In this document: in pieces, positions 7,508 to 18,400 of the stretch | How positions within the stretch are numbered: the first letter of the stretch is position 1 | Layout of the letters: each line of letters opens with the position of its first letter | DNA from: Rhodococcus gordoniae | GTDB taxonomy: Bacteria; Actinomycetota; Actinomycetes; Mycobacteriales; Mycobacteriaceae | Assembly (NCBI RefSeq): GCF_001646655.1 | Contig: NZ_LPZN01000049.1 | Span: 1 to 33,511 of the forward strand | Direction: 5' to 3' | DNA length: 33,511 nt | Position numbers and translations under genes: made by a program | The notes under the pieces: model-generated | Told to the model about the DNA's origin: nothing | Database searches by the model: none | Seen by the model: the letters and a program-made list of their open reading frames with translations, nothing else

Positions 7508-7528
7508 AGGCCCCTCTCTCGTTTCCGA

Positions 7529-8647
7529 TCACGATTTCTGCTCTTCCCGCATACGCCAGCGGATGCCCGACTCGAGGAATCCGTCGATATCGCCGTCGAG
7601 CACCGCCGACGGGTTGTTCACCTCGTACTCGGTGCGCAGATCCTTGACCATCTGATACGGATGCAGCACGTACGACCGCATCTGGTTGCCCCACGAGCTG
7701 CCCCCGTCGCCCTTGAGCGCGTCCATCTCGGCACGCTCCTCCTGACGCTTGCGCTCGAGGAGCTTGGCCTGCAGCACACGCATGGCCGCAACCTTGTTCT
7801 GGAGCTGGGACTTCTCGTTCTGGCAGGTGACGACGATGCCCGTCGGGATGTGCGTCAGGCGCACGGCGGAGTCGGTGGTGTTGACCGACTGACCACCCGG
7901 TCCGGACGAGCGATAGACGTCGACGCGGACGTCGTTCTCGTCGATGTCGATGTGGTCGGTGGTCTCGACGACGGGCAGCACCTCGACCTCCGCGAACGAG
8001 GTCTGGCGGCGGCCCTGGTTGTCGAAGGGGCTGATCCGGACCAGACGGTGCGTGCCCATCTCGACCGAGAGGGTGCCGTAGGTGTAGGGCGCCTTGACGG
8101 CGAAGGTGGCCGACTTGATGCCGGCCTCTTCGGCGTAGGAGGTGTCGTAGACCTCGACGCCGTAACCGTGCTTGTCGGCCCAGCGGATGTACATGCGCAT
8201 GAGCATCTCGGCCCAGTCGGCGGCGTCGACGCCACCGGCACCGGCACGGATGTTGACGAGCGCGTCGCGCTGGTCGTACTCACCCGACAGCAGCGTGCGC
8301 ACCTCCATCGCCTCGATGTCGGCGCGCAGGCTCTCACGTTCGGCATCGGCGTCGGCCAGGGCCGCGGCGCGGTCCTCGCCCTCCTCACCCTCGGCGAGCT
8401 CGTAGAGCACCGGCAGATCCTCGAGCCGCTGGCGCAGCCCCTCGACGCGGCGCAGTTCGCCCTGCGCGTGCGACAACTCGCTGGTGACCTTCTGCGCGTG
8501 CTCCTGGTCGTTCCACAACTCGGGATCGGCGGCCTGGTGCTCGAGTTCGTCGATGCGCCGTCGCAGCTCCTCGACGTCGAGGACCGACTCCACGGTGCGG
8601 AGGGTCGTGTCGAGCTCGGCCAGGGCTGCGGAAACATCGGGATGCAC
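7529..8647 (-). CDS. prfB: Peptide chain release factor 2 (RF2)
   Basis: RF2 ends translation at UGA and UAA. The 372-residue product carries the SPF stop-codon recognition tripeptide (206-208) and the catalytic GGQ (251-253) in [17 protein letters not shown]. It is read as one continuous frame: the CTT-TGA programmed frameshift used by many bacteria near codon 25 is absent, as is usual in actinobacteria. The start is GTG at 8647; the ribosome site is weak. It heads the minus-strand series running to ssrA and is divergent from hisN. Confidence 0.97.
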   Translation of the reverse strand: MHPDVSAALAELDTTLRTVESVLDVEELRRRIDELEHQAADPELWNDQEHAQKVTSELSHAQGELRRVEGLRQRLEDLPVLYELAEGEEGEDRAAALADADAERESLRADIEAMEVRTLLSGEYDQRDALVNIRAGAGGVDAADWAEMLMRMYIRWADKHGYGVEVYDTSYAEEAGIKSATFAVKAPYTYGTLSVEMGTHRLVRISPFDNQGRRQTSFAEVEVLPVVETTDHIDIDENDVRVDVYRSSGPGGQSVNTTDSAVRLTHIPTGIVVTCQNEKSQLQNKVAAMRVLQAKLLERKRQEERAEMDALKGDGGSSWGNQMRSYVLHPYQMVKDLRTEYEVNNPSAVLDGDIDGFLESGIRWRMREEQKS

Positions 8648-8741
8648 GATTCAACAGGTTACCGGAGCGACGAACCGGTCCGACGTGGGCGATCGATACG
8701 CGCAGGGGGCGGCACGCTGCTCGACCCCGACCCGCGGCGGC

Positions 8742-8747
8742 TAGCGT
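8742..8747 (+). promoter_or_regulatory. -10 element of hisN, leaderless arrangement
   Basis: TAGCGT ends seven bases before the hisN ATG at 8755, so transcription would begin at or next to the start codon. No ribosome site precedes the ATG. Confidence 0.45.
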
Positions 8748-8754
8748 TTCCGTC

Positions 8755-9540
8755 ATGACCACCGACTACACCGCCGACCTGGACCTCGCCCTCCGACTCG
8801 CCGACGCGTCCGACTCCATCACCCGCGCCCGCTTCGGTGCGCTGGATCTGAAAGTGGACGACAAGCCGGACCTGAGCCCGGTCTCCGACGCCGACCTCGC
8901 CGTCGAGCGCACCATCCGCGAGATGCTCGGCGAGCAGCGGCCCGACGACGCGGTGCTGGGCGAGGAGTTCGGTGGCGACGCGGTCTTCCGTGGACGGCAG
9001 TGGGTGGTCGATCCCATCGACGGCACGAAGAACTTCGTGCGCGGCGTGCCGGTGTGGGCGAGCCTGATCTCGCTGCTCGAGGACGGCGTGCCGGTCGTCG
9101 GTGTGGTCAGCGCCCCGGCACTGAACCGTCGATGGTGGGCAGCTGTGGGCAGCGGGGCGTGGGTCTCGCACGACCGCGAGCAGCCGCGCCGCATCTCGGT
9201 GTCGCAGGTCGCCGATCTCGCATCGTCGTCGCTGAGCTTCTCGAGCCTGAGCGGCTGGCACGAACGCGGCATCCGCGATCGCTTCGTCGCCCTGACCGAC
9301 GACGTGTGGCGGGTGCGCGCCTACGGCGACTTCTTCTCGTACTGCCTGCTCGCCGAGGGCGCCCTCGAGATCGCGCTCGAACCGGAGGTGTCGCTGTGGG
9401 ACCTCGCGGCGCTCGACATCCTGGTGCGCGAGGCGGGTGGACGGTTCACGAACCTCGAGGGCGCGGCCGGTCCGCACGGCGGCAGCGCGGTCGCGACCAA
9501 CGGGAGGCTGCACGACGAGGTGCTCTCCCGGCTCTCCTGA
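8755..9540 (+). CDS. hisN: Histidinol-phosphatase, inositol-monophosphatase type
   Basis: The enzyme dephosphorylates L-histidinol phosphate in histidine biosynthesis, using Mg2+ or Mn2+. The 261-residue product has the metal-binding motifs of the IMPase fold: GEE (69-71), DPIDGTKNF (86-94) and WDLAA (215-219). Actinobacteria use this family for HisN; the M. tuberculosis homologue is also followed closely by fadE24-fadE23. IMPase-family members can have other sugar-phosphate substrates, so the substrate rests on length, context and overall similarity. Confidence 0.9.
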   Translation: MTTDYTADLDLALRLADASDSITRARFGALDLKVDDKPDLSPVSDADLAVERTIREMLGEQRPDDAVLGEEFGGDAVFRGRQWVVDPIDGTKNFVRGVPVWASLISLLEDGVPVVGVVSAPALNRRWWAAVGSGAWVSHDREQPRRISVSQVADLASSSLSFSSLSGWHERGIRDRFVALTDDVWRVRAYGDFFSYCLLAEGALEIALEPEVSLWDLAALDILVREAGGRFTNLEGAAGPHGGSAVATNGRLHDEVLSRLS

Positions 9541-9553
9541 TCCGGCCCGATCA

Positions 9554-9592
9554 CGGTGGGTTCGACCCTGCTCGGCGGGTTCGGGCCCACCG
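9554..9592 (+). terminator. Possible weak hairpin after hisN
   Basis: CGGTGGG (9554-9560) can pair with CCCACCG (9586-9592) around a long loop. There is no U-tract. It is only a candidate terminator between hisN and the operators of fadE24. Confidence 0.25.
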
Positions 9593-9617
9593 AGTTCGTC
9601 GTGCGCCGCGACCGGAG

Positions 9618-9656
9618 CTTACCGTACGGTAGACAGCAACCTTACTCGGAAGTAAG
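9618..9656 (+). promoter_or_regulatory. Two tandem dyad operators upstream of fadE24
   Basis: Two sites share the pattern CTTAC-N6-GTA(A/G)(G/A). Site 1 is 9618-9633 and contains the perfect 12-base palindrome TACCGTACGGTA (9620-9631). Site 2 is 9641-9656, with arms CTTACT and AGTAAG. Their starts are 23 bases apart, about two helical turns. This layout suits cooperative binding by TetR-family dimers, which commonly control acyl-CoA dehydrogenase genes. No regulator gene is adjacent. The sites lie 44-82 bases before the fadE24 ATG. Confidence 0.6.
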
Positions 9657-9699
9657 ATCGGATGTCGTCCGCTCCCGCATCGAGAGACTTCTGGTGATC

Positions 9700-11088
9700 A
9701 TGAGCAAGCAAGACAGCGTGGCCCGCCACACGCCTCGCGACACGTCCGCCGTCGGCCTCAACCCGATCAGACGGGACGCCATGGGCGCCGCCATGCGGGT
9801 GCTCACCCGCATCACCGGATCCGAGCTCGCGGATCGGTACAAGATCCGCGAGACGATCGACCGGATCACGTATCAGTCCACGAAGACGGGTTTCAAGACT
9901 CTCGGTGCCGCGACGCGCACCTTCAAGAAGGTGTCGGGCGGCGCGAGCGGCCCGCAGCGTCTCGCGACCGCGAAGAACACCGACTTCTTCGACCTCACCC
10001 CCACCGACGATCAGCAGATGATCACCGAGACGGTGCGTGAGTTCGCCGCCGAGATCCTCCGGCCCGCCGCGCACGACGCCGACGAGGCGGCCGCGGCCCC
10101 GGCCGATCTCCTCGCGCGCGCCGCCGAACTGGGCATCACCATGGTCAACGTGCCCGAGGCGTTCGACGGCGCCGCCGACGAGCGCGGCGTGGTCACCAAC
10201 GTGCTCGTCGCCGAAGCCCTCGCCCACGGCGACATGGGACTGGCCCTGCCGATCCTCGCGCCGAGCGGTGTGGCCGTGGCATTGACCCAGTGGGGCACCG
10301 AGGACCAGCAGAAGACCTACCTGCCGGCCTTCGCCGGCGACGACGTCCCCCAGGCGTCCGTCGTGATCGCCGAGCCCCGCGCCCTGTTCGATCCCTTCGC
10401 GCTGCAGACCAGGGCCGTGCGCTCCCCCAGCGGATACCGCCTCAACGGCGTGAAGTCGTTCGTCCCGGCCGCGGGCAGCGCCGAACTGTTCGTCGTGGCT
10501 GCCGAACTCGACGGCAAGCCGTCCCTCTTCCTCGTCGAGGCGAAGAGCAAGGGTGTCGTCATCGAAGCCGATCCGGGTATGGGCCTGCGTGCCGCCGGCC
10601 TGGGACGCCTGCTGCTCGAGGATGTCGCGGTGCCGGAGTCGGCACGTCTCGGCGACGACGACGCCGACATCCGCGCCGAGCAGTACGCCGACGCCGTGCG
10701 GTTGTCGCGTCTGGGCTGGGCCGCTCTGGCGACGGGCACCGGACAGGCCGTGCTCGACTACGTGGTCCCCTACGTCAACGAGCGCGAAGCGTTCGGTGAG
10801 CCTGTCAGCCACAGGCAGGCGGTGGCGTTCATGGTGGCGAACATCAAGATCGAGCTCGACGGTCTGCGTCTGGTCACCCTGCGCGGTGCGTCGCGGGCCG
10901 AGCAGGGACTGTCGTTCGCTCGCGAGGCGGCCCTGGCCCGCAAGCTCGCCACCGACAAGGGCATGCAGTTCGGCCTCGACGGCGTCCAGCTGCTCGGCGG
11001 CCACGGCTACACCAAGGAACACCCCGTCGAACGTTGGTACCGCGACCTGCGAGCAATCGGAGTCGCCGAGGGCGTCGTCCTCGTCTGA
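9700..11088 (+). CDS. fadE24: Acyl-CoA dehydrogenase, FadE24-like
   Basis: A flavoprotein of fatty-acid or lipid beta-oxidation that introduces the alpha,beta double bond in acyl-CoA. From the ATG at 9700 it has 462 residues, longer than classic 380-residue enzymes because of an N-terminal extension of about 100 residues, as in mycobacterial FadE24. The ACAD core starts near DLTPTDDQQMI, and the C-terminal block is LLGGHGYTKEHPVERWYRDL. An upstream in-frame start at 9556 would run through the operators and is rejected. It is followed 28 bases later by fadE23. Adjacent fadE genes in mycobacteria often encode alpha2beta2 heterotetramers, which is the likely arrangement here. Confidence 0.88.
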   Translation: MSKQDSVARHTPRDTSAVGLNPIRRDAMGAAMRVLTRITGSELADRYKIRETIDRITYQSTKTGFKTLGAATRTFKKVSGGASGPQRLATAKNTDFFDLTPTDDQQMITETVREFAAEILRPAAHDADEAAAAPADLLARAAELGITMVNVPEAFDGAADERGVVTNVLVAEALAHGDMGLALPILAPSGVAVALTQWGTEDQQKTYLPAFAGDDVPQASVVIAEPRALFDPFALQTRAVRSPSGYRLNGVKSFVPAAGSAELFVVAAELDGKPSLFLVEAKSKGVVIEADPGMGLRAAGLGRLLLEDVAVPESARLGDDDADIRAEQYADAVRLSRLGWAALATGTGQAVLDYVVPYVNEREAFGEPVSHRQAVAFMVANIKIELDGLRLVTLRGASRAEQGLSFAREAALARKLATDKGMQFGLDGVQLLGGHGYTKEHPVERWYRDLRAIGVAEGVVLV

Positions 11089-11116
11089 TCGGCCCGACCC
11101 GAACAAGGAACCTGTG

Positions 11117-12331
11117 ATGATCAATCTCGAACTTCCCCGGAAGCTCAAGGCTTCCGCGAACCAGGCCCATCAGGTCGCCGCGCAGATCTTCCGGCCGATC
11201 TCCCGCAAGTACGACCTCGCCGAGCACGAGTACCCCGTCGAACTCGACACCATGGCCGCGATGGTCGAGGGACTCAACGACTCCGGTCAGGGCGCAGCGG
11301 GTGCCACGCTCGGCCGCGACAGCAAGGCCAAGCAGGACGGTCCCGCCGGAAATGCCAACGGCGGCAACATGGCCGGGCTCCTCAACGTCATCGAGACGTG
11401 CTGGGGCGACGTCGGCCTGACGCTGTCGATCCCCTATCAGGGCCTCGGTAATTCCGCGATCGCCGCAGTCGCCACCGACGAGCAGCTCGAGCGTTTCGGC
11501 AAGGTGTGGGCCTCCATGGCGATCACCGAGCCCGGTTTCGGCTCCGACTCGGCGGCCGTGACGACCACGGCCGTGCTCGACGGCGACGAGTGGGTCCTCA
11601 ACGGCGAGAAGATCTTCGTCACCGCCGGTGAGCGCTCCACCCACATCGTCGTGTGGGCGAGCGTCGACAGGTCGAAGGGCCGCGCCGCGATCAAGTCGTT
11701 CGTCGTGCCGCGCGAGGCTCCCGGCCTCTCGGTCGCGCGTCTCGAGAAGAAGCTGGGCATCAAGGCGTCCGACACTGCCGTGCTGGTGCTCGACAACTGC
11801 CGCATCCCGAAGGACAACATCCTCGGATCCCCGGAGGTGAACACCGAGAAGGGGTTCGCCGGGGTCATGCAGACCTTCGACAACACGCGTCCGATCGTGG
11901 CCGGTATGGCCGTGGGTCTCGGCCGCGCGGTGCTCGAGGAACTGCGGTCGATCCTGAAGGACGCCGGCGTCGAGGTCTCCTACGACATTCCCGCGAACAA
12001 CCAGCACGCCGCGGCCGCCGAGTTCCTGGCACTCGAGGCCGATTGGGAGGCCGCCTACCTGCTCGCGCTGCGCGCGACGTGGATGGCCGACAACAAGAAG
12101 CCCAACTCCCTCGAGGCGTCGGTGTCCAAGGCGAAGGCCGGCCGCACCGGTACCGCGGTCTCGCTCAAGGCCGTCGAACTCGCCGGCACCTACGGTTACT
12201 CGCAGCGGCCGCTGCTCGAGAAGTGGGCACGCGATTCCAAGATCCTCGACATCTTCGAGGGCACCCAGCAGATCCAGCAGCTCATCGTCGCTCGACGGGT
12301 GCTCGGAAAGTCGTCCTCCGAACTGAAATAA
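11117..12331 (+). CDS. fadE23: Acyl-CoA dehydrogenase, FadE23-like
   Basis: Partner acyl-CoA dehydrogenase of 404 residues. The ATG at 11117 is preceded by AAGGA. Visible features are the FAD and substrate region MAITEPGFGSDSAAVTTTA, WVLNGEKIFVTAGERS, and the C-terminal LAGTYGYSQRPLLEKWARDS plus ILDIFEGTQQIQ, where the Glu of FEGT is at the position of the catalytic base in MCAD-type enzymes. It is probably co-transcribed with fadE24 and ends in a cluster of hairpins. The substrate is unknown. Confidence 0.9.
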   Translation: MINLELPRKLKASANQAHQVAAQIFRPISRKYDLAEHEYPVELDTMAAMVEGLNDSGQGAAGATLGRDSKAKQDGPAGNANGGNMAGLLNVIETCWGDVGLTLSIPYQGLGNSAIAAVATDEQLERFGKVWASMAITEPGFGSDSAAVTTTAVLDGDEWVLNGEKIFVTAGERSTHIVVWASVDRSKGRAAIKSFVVPREAPGLSVARLEKKLGIKASDTAVLVLDNCRIPKDNILGSPEVNTEKGFAGVMQTFDNTRPIVAGMAVGLGRAVLEELRSILKDAGVEVSYDIPANNQHAAAAEFLALEADWEAAYLLALRATWMADNKKPNSLEASVSKAKAGRTGTAVSLKAVELAGTYGYSQRPLLEKWARDSKILDIFEGTQQIQQLIVARRVLGKSSSELK

Positions 12332-12396
12332 CGCCCGGGTCATGGGGTCCGTCGCCGGCCCGGAAGGATGATCGGGGCCGGCGACGGTACCGGGCG
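12332..12396 (+). terminator. Terminator hairpin after fadE23
   Basis: A 13-base perfect stem (12349-12361 with 12375-12387) sits inside an outer stem CGCCCGG / CCGGGCG (12332-12338 with 12390-12396). TTTC follows directly. The structure begins at the base after the fadE23 stop codon. Confidence 0.7.
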
Positions 12397-12419
12397 TTTC
12401 GGGGGATCCCCCGGGGGAC

Positions 12420-12449
12420 GGGCCCTCGCCGTAGGTGCGGCGAGGGCCC
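12420..12449. terminator. Second GC-rich hairpin downstream of fadE23
   Basis: Arms 12420-12431 and 12438-12449 pair perfectly over 12 bases around TAGGTG. It has no U-tract. Between the two hairpins lie overlapping palindromes GGGGGATCCCCC (12401-12412) and CCCCCGGGGG (12408-12417). Confidence 0.55.
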
Positions 12450-12534
12450 TGCCCATACGAGGAAGTTCGCCTGGAATATGAGATACGTCACCGCTATTGT
12501 GTGTCCTGACGCCGACACACAGCTAGGGGGACGG

Positions 12535-14238
12535 ATGCTCGGTCAGGACATTCTCGGCAGGATCACAGGCGGGCGGATCACGCTCGACGACACGATCGGC
12601 CAGGTCAAGGACATCGTCGGATCACTCGCAGTACTCCATCGCGCAGGCCTGCTGCACTTCCCGCGCGTGGACCGCAGCATCGGGACGATCATGGCGGCCG
12701 ACAAGTACGGCCCCTTCGCCGGTTCCGTGCACGCACAGGCCGAACGTGGCCTCGACGCCGTCGCACTGATCGACGAAGCCGGTGATGTCACCTACAAGGA
12801 ACTCGAGGCCCGGTCCAACGCCCTCGTGCGTGCGTGGCAGCGCGCCGGGGTCGAACCGGGATCGGTCATGGGCATCATGGCCCGCAACCACCGCGGACTC
12901 GTACTGACGATGCTCGCCACCGCCAAGCTCGGCGTGCGGCTCGTGATGATGAACACCGGTTTCGCGCCGCGGCAACTCGTCGATGTCGCCGCACGCGAAC
13001 AGGTCTCGACGTTCGTCTTCGACAGCGAGTTCGCCGAGGTCGCCGCCGCACTGCCCGACGATGTGCGCCGGTACGTCTCCTGGGTGGACGACGAGGTCCC
13101 CGGCATCCCGACACTCGAGCAGTCGATCGAAGGGCTGGACGGCTCGTCCCTGCCCGCCCCGGAGGTCTTCGGCGGCTTCGTACTGCTCACCAGCGGCACC
13201 ACCGGCACCCCGAAGGGAGCACCGCGCGGCCGCACGTCACCGTTCGCGTCGGCCCAGTTCCTCGATCGGGTTCCGCTGCGCCCCGGTCAGACGATGCTCA
13301 TGGCCGCCCCCGCCTTCCACGGCACCGGCGTCTCTCAGTTCGCGCTCGCCCTCGCGCTCGGCCAGACCGTGGTGATGATGCGGCGCTTCTCCCCCGTCGA
13401 CACCCTGGGCCTCATCGAGCAGCACGGCGCGAACGTGCTGGTCGTGGTCCCGACCATGCTGCAGCGGATCCTCGACCTCGGACCGGAGAAGATCGCCGAG
13501 TACGACACCTCGAGCCTGAAGATCGTCTTCTCCGCGGGTTCGTCGCTCTCGCCCGACGTATGCCGCCGGACGACGGAGGCCTTCGGGCACGTGCTCTACA
13601 ACCTGTACGGGTCCACCGAATGCGCCGTCGCGACGGTCGCGACTCCCGACGACATCCGGCAGGCACCCGGCACGGCGGGGCGCCCACCGGTGACCTGCCG
13701 CGTGGTCCTGTTCGACGACGACGGCAACCGCATCACCGAACCACACGTCCCCGGGCGCATCTTCGTCTCCAGCGGCCTGTCCTTCGCCGGTTACACCGAC
13801 GGTCGCGACAAGGAACGCATCGACGGACTGCTGTCGATCGGCGATATCGGGCACCGGGACGAGAACGGACTGCTGTTCGTCGACGGCCGCGACGACGACA
13901 TGATCGTCTCCGGCGGCGAGAACGTCTATCCGCTCGAGGTGGAGAACCTGCTCGCCGAACGGGAGGACGTACTCGACGCCGCCGTGGTGGGCGTTCCGGA
14001 TTCCGAGTTCGGGCAGCGGCTGCGAGCGTTCGTGGTCCCCTCCCCCGAGTCGGCCCGCGACGCCGAGGACATCAAGGCGTTCGTGAAGTCCACCCTCGCC
14101 CGGTACAAGGTTCCGCGTGAGGTGGTGTTCCTCGACGAGTTGCCCCGCAACGCGACGGGGAAACTGCTGCGCCGGGTGCTGGTGGACCTGGATGTGCCGG
14201 GGGATCCGGAGAGCGAGTACACCACCGCCGGGGCTTGA
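12535..14238 (+). CDS. Acyl-CoA synthetase (AMP-forming), FadD-type
   Basis: Activates a carboxylic acid, probably a fatty acid, to acyl-AMP and then acyl-CoA. The ATG at 12535 follows AGGGGG; frames extending upstream cross the fadE23 hairpins and are rejected. The product has 567 residues. Motifs: P-loop LTSGTTGTPKG (218-228), YGSTECA at about 356, GDIGHRDENGLLFVDGRDDD at about 441, and the C-terminal catalytic Lys in NATGKLLRR. A roughly 50-residue extension precedes the AMP-binding domain, resembling FadD2 or FadD12 of mycobacteria. The chain-length specificity cannot be read. Confidence 0.9.
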   Translation: MLGQDILGRITGGRITLDDTIGQVKDIVGSLAVLHRAGLLHFPRVDRSIGTIMAADKYGPFAGSVHAQAERGLDAVALIDEAGDVTYKELEARSNALVRAWQRAGVEPGSVMGIMARNHRGLVLTMLATAKLGVRLVMMNTGFAPRQLVDVAAREQVSTFVFDSEFAEVAAALPDDVRRYVSWVDDEVPGIPTLEQSIEGLDGSSLPAPEVFGGFVLLTSGTTGTPKGAPRGRTSPFASAQFLDRVPLRPGQTMLMAAPAFHGTGVSQFALALALGQTVVMMRRFSPVDTLGLIEQHGANVLVVVPTMLQRILDLGPEKIAEYDTSSLKIVFSAGSSLSPDVCRRTTEAFGHVLYNLYGSTECAVATVATPDDIRQAPGTAGRPPVTCRVVLFDDDGNRITEPHVPGRIFVSSGLSFAGYTDGRDKERIDGLLSIGDIGHRDENGLLFVDGRDDDMIVSGGENVYPLEVENLLAEREDVLDAAVVGVPDSEFGQRLRAFVVPSPESARDAEDIKAFVKSTLARYKVPREVVFLDELPRNATGKLLRRVLVDLDVPGDPESEYTTAGA

Positions 14239-14250
14239 GCCCCGAACGAA

Positions 14251-14283
14251 CGAAGGCCGGTCGTCCGAGACGACCGGCCTTCG
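14251..14283. terminator. Bidirectional terminator between the fadD-type gene and tRNA-fMet
   Basis: Perfect 14-base arms 14251-14264 and 14270-14283 with a 5-base loop; no U-tract, as is common in high-GC actinobacteria. It separates two convergent transcripts. Confidence 0.75.
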
Positions 14284-14286
14284 TGG

Positions 14287-14363
14287 TGGTAGCGGGGACA
14301 GGATTTGAACCTGCGACCTCTGGGTTATGAGCCCAGCGAGCTACCGAGCTGCTCCACCCCGCG
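14287..14363 (-). tRNA. Initiator tRNA-fMet (anticodon CAT)
   Basis: A 77-base cloverleaf with the anticodon at 14329-14327 and the CCA end encoded (14289-14287). Initiator marks are visible: three G-C pairs next to the anticodon loop (GGGCTCATAACCC) and no Watson-Crick pair at 1:72, which here is C1 with T72. The T-arm reads GGTTCAAATCC. It therefore serves initiation, not elongation. Confidence 0.95.
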
Positions 14364-14374
14364 TTGCATGAACG

Positions 14375-14404
14375 AACCTACACGAGCGCGGAAACGGAAT
14401 GCAA
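14375..14404 (-). promoter_or_regulatory. Promoter of tRNA-fMet
   Basis: On the minus strand TTGCAT (14404-14399) is separated by 18 bases from TAGGTT (14380-14375). Transcription would begin about five bases before the mature tRNA. Confidence 0.5.
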
Positions 14405-14495
14405 ATCGCCTCGTCGGAGGCGAATCCGCGCGTTCGCACCCCCGATCGGAGACCCCGAGGTGGCTCGGTTCACATTTCCTCCATGACTATCGTCA

Positions 14496-15388
<893 letters not shown>

Positions 15389-15412
15389 CGCCGACCGCCT
15401 CGACGAATGCAA

Positions 15413-15444
15413 CGAAGGCCCGCGGTGCGAACCGCGGGCCTTCG
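15413..15444. terminator. Bidirectional terminator between rpf and the UPF0182 gene
   Basis: Perfect 14-base arms 15413-15426 and 15431-15444 around the loop GCGA. The flanking genes converge on it. Confidence 0.75.
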
Positions 15445-15445
15445 T

Positions 15446-15475
15446 CGTATCCGATTCCGTCGTACCCGATTCCGT
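15446..15475. repeat. 15-bp tandem duplication
   Basis: 15446-15460 and 15461-15475 are adjacent copies of CGTATCCGATTCCGT with one difference. They lie between the terminator and the end of the UPF0182 gene. Confidence 0.8.
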
Positions 15476-15482
15476 TCCCGGA

Positions 15483-18400
15483 TCAGCCGCCGGTGGACTC
15501 GTAGGCGTCGACCGCCTGCTGCACCCGTCGCAGCGCTCGCCCGTAGGCTTCGAAATCACCGCTGGTCTGAGCGTTGGACAGCTCCGCGAGCGCCGAGTCG
15601 AGCTCGGCGACCGCGGCATCGCGGTTCGCCGGAGCGGTCGGAGCCGGCGCAGCCGGCTGCTGTTGCTGCTGATCGCCGGGCCGGTTCTCGCCGGTCGCGC
15701 CCTCGCCGAGCACCTCGCCCCGGGTCTCGTCGTCGACCACGGCAGTCGGCCGCGCCTCACCACCGGGAGCGGTGGCCGCGTCGCCGACACCGGATCCGAA
15801 GACCTGATCGAGTGCCCCGGCAAGGGTGGGCGCGTAACCGATCCGGACACCACCGCTGGCACCCGGCTCCCGGTAGCTGACGAGCACACGCGACAACTGC
15901 GGGAAGGTCGACGTGCTGCCCGCCGTCGCGTTGCGTTCGGTGTACATCGGCTGGACGTACAGGATGCCGCCGTCCGCGATGGGCAGGGTGAGCAGGTTGC
16001 CGTACTGGATCCGGTTGGACCGTTCGAGCAGTGTCCGTTCGGAGGCCACCCGGGTGTCGGAGATCATCGCGTTCTGCGTCTGCTCCGGACCGAAGGTCTG
16101 CGTATCCGTCGGTAGCTGCAGGATCGTGAACTTCCCGTAGTCCTTCGGGTCGGATTCGACCGAGATGTACGCCGACAGGAACTGGCGGTTGTAGCCCACC
16201 ATCGCCGAGGTCAGGCGGAACCGCGGATCCGCCGTCTCACGATCGCCCATCAGCAGGTAGTAGGGCGGCTGGTTTGCGCTGGTGTCGACCGTCGGATCGG
16301 CCGGCACCGACCAGAACGCGTTGTTCGTGAAGAACTCGCGCGGGTCGTCGACGTGGTACTTCGCGAGCATCTCGCGCTGCACCTTGAACAGGTCCTCCGG
16401 GTACCGGAAGTGCGCGCGCAGCTCGTCGGAGATCTGATCCTGCGGGGTCACCGCGTCGGGGAAGACACCCATCCACGCCTTCAGGACGGGATCCTGCTCG
16501 TCGACCTGGTAGAGCGTGACGGTGCCGTCGTACGCGTCGACCGTGGCCTTGACCGAGTTGCGGATGTAGGAGACCTCCTTGCGGGGAAGCAACCGGCCGG
16601 TGTTCTGGTCGATGCTGTCCTCGACGAGTCCCTCGAGGGACGCACGCTGCGCGTAGGGGTAGTAGTCGAGCGTGGTGTACGCGTCGACGACCCACTTGAT
16701 CCGGCCGTCGATCGCCGCCGGGTAGGCGTCGCCGTCGGCGGTCAGCCACGGCGCGACCTTGGTCACGCGCTCACGCGGGTCGCGGTTGAACAGGATCTTC
16801 GAATCGCTGCCGATGGCGCTCGAGAACAGGATGTTCCGCTCGCCGTACTTCGCAGCGAAAGCCAGACGGTTGAACCAGTTGCCGATGTCGACGCCGCCCG
16901 AACCGGTGTAGGTGTACTTCTCGGTGTCGGTGTCGTACTCCCTCGGCCCGGACGAGTCGGCACTGTTGCCGACGATCGCGTAGTCCGGATCGGCCTCGCC
17001 GATGACCTCGCCGTAGTAGATGCGGGGTTGTTCGACGGGGATGACCTGATTCTTCGCGGCGAGCGACGCGAGGTCGCTGACGAAGTAGACGGGATAGCCG
17101 CTGTTGCTGTTCGCGGCCTCCTCCGCCGACGCACTCGCGGCGGCGTTCACGCGGTTGGCGGGCGCCGCGACGAGACCGTTGCCGTGCGTGTACACGGTGT
17201 GGCGGTTGATCCAGTCGGTCTGGTTGCCGGTCAGGCTCGTGGGCGAGAGCTCACGCGCCGCGACGATGTAGTCCTCCATACGGCCGTCGATCTCGTACCG
17301 GTCGATGTCGAGCGACTCGGGGTAACCGTAGAAGTTCTTCAGCTGGGTCTGCTGCGTGAACGTGCGGGGAAGCACGTTCGGGTCGAGCAGGCGGGCGTTC
17401 GCGATCGTGGTGATGTCGGCCGGGATGTTCTCGGGCGAGGTGGTACCCACGCCCGGGTAGTCCTCGTAGGTCACCTTGTCGTCGGTGATGCCGTACGCCT
17501 CGCGGGTCGCAGCGATGTTGCGCTCGATGTACTCGCTCTCCTTGTCGGCAGCGTTCGGGCGGACCGAGAACTGCTCGACCATGAGCGGGTACACCGCCCC
17601 GACGAGGATCGACGAGAGCACGAGCAGCGCCGTCGCGAGCGCGGGAATCCGCAGGTCGCGCAGGAAGATCGCGGCGAAGAACGCGATCGCGCAGATGACG
17701 GCGATCGCGAGGAGTATCAGCTTGGCGGGCAGGACCGCGTTGATGTCGGTGAAGCCACCGCCCGTGAAGGTCGGTTCCTTGCGGCTGCTCCAGAGCAGTT
17801 CGTAACGGTCGAGCCAGTAGGCGACCGCCTTGAACGCGACGAACAGACCGGCGAGGACGGCGAGCTGCACGCGCGAGGCCGTCGACATGCTTCCGCCGCG
17901 ACCGGCGAGACGGATTCCTCCGAAGATGTAGTGGGTGACGAGGTTCGCGATGAACCCGAGCACGATCGCGACGAAGAACCAGTTGAGCACGAAACGGTAG
18001 AACGGCAGGTCGAAGGCGTAGAAGCCGACGTCGATACCGAACTGCGGATCGGTGGTGCCGAAGTCGCCGCCGTTGAAGAACATCTGCACGGTGACCCAGC
18101 CGGCCTGGGCGACCAGGCCGGAGAGCACACCGAGCACGACGGGGATGCCGATGCCGAACGCGCGCATGCGGGTCATCACGGTGGTGCGGTAGCGCGCCAC
18201 CGGGTCGTTGGGGCCGGTGGTCGGCACGAAGACCGGGCGCGATCGGTAGGCGAGCAGCATCGCCAGCCAGACGACACCGCCGACGAACAACCCGACCACC
18301 AGGAACAGTGCGATCCGGGTCAGGAGAACTTTGACGTAAACGTCCCGGAAGTCGACCTCGCCGAACCAGAGCCAGTTGGTGTATGTGTCCACCAACCGTG

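Noticed and set aside
7529-8647. Programmed +1 frameshift in prfB
   Set aside because: The gene is read continuously from its GTG; no in-frame TGA with a CTT slip site occurs near codon 25.
9619-11148. Minus-strand open frame of 509 codons over fadE24
   Set aside because: Mirror frame of a recognised acyl-CoA dehydrogenase in high-GC DNA; no motif or start signal.
11653-12534. Longer N terminus for the acyl-CoA synthetase
   Set aside because: It would overlap fadE23 and its terminator; the ATG at 12535 has a ribosome site and gives the family length.
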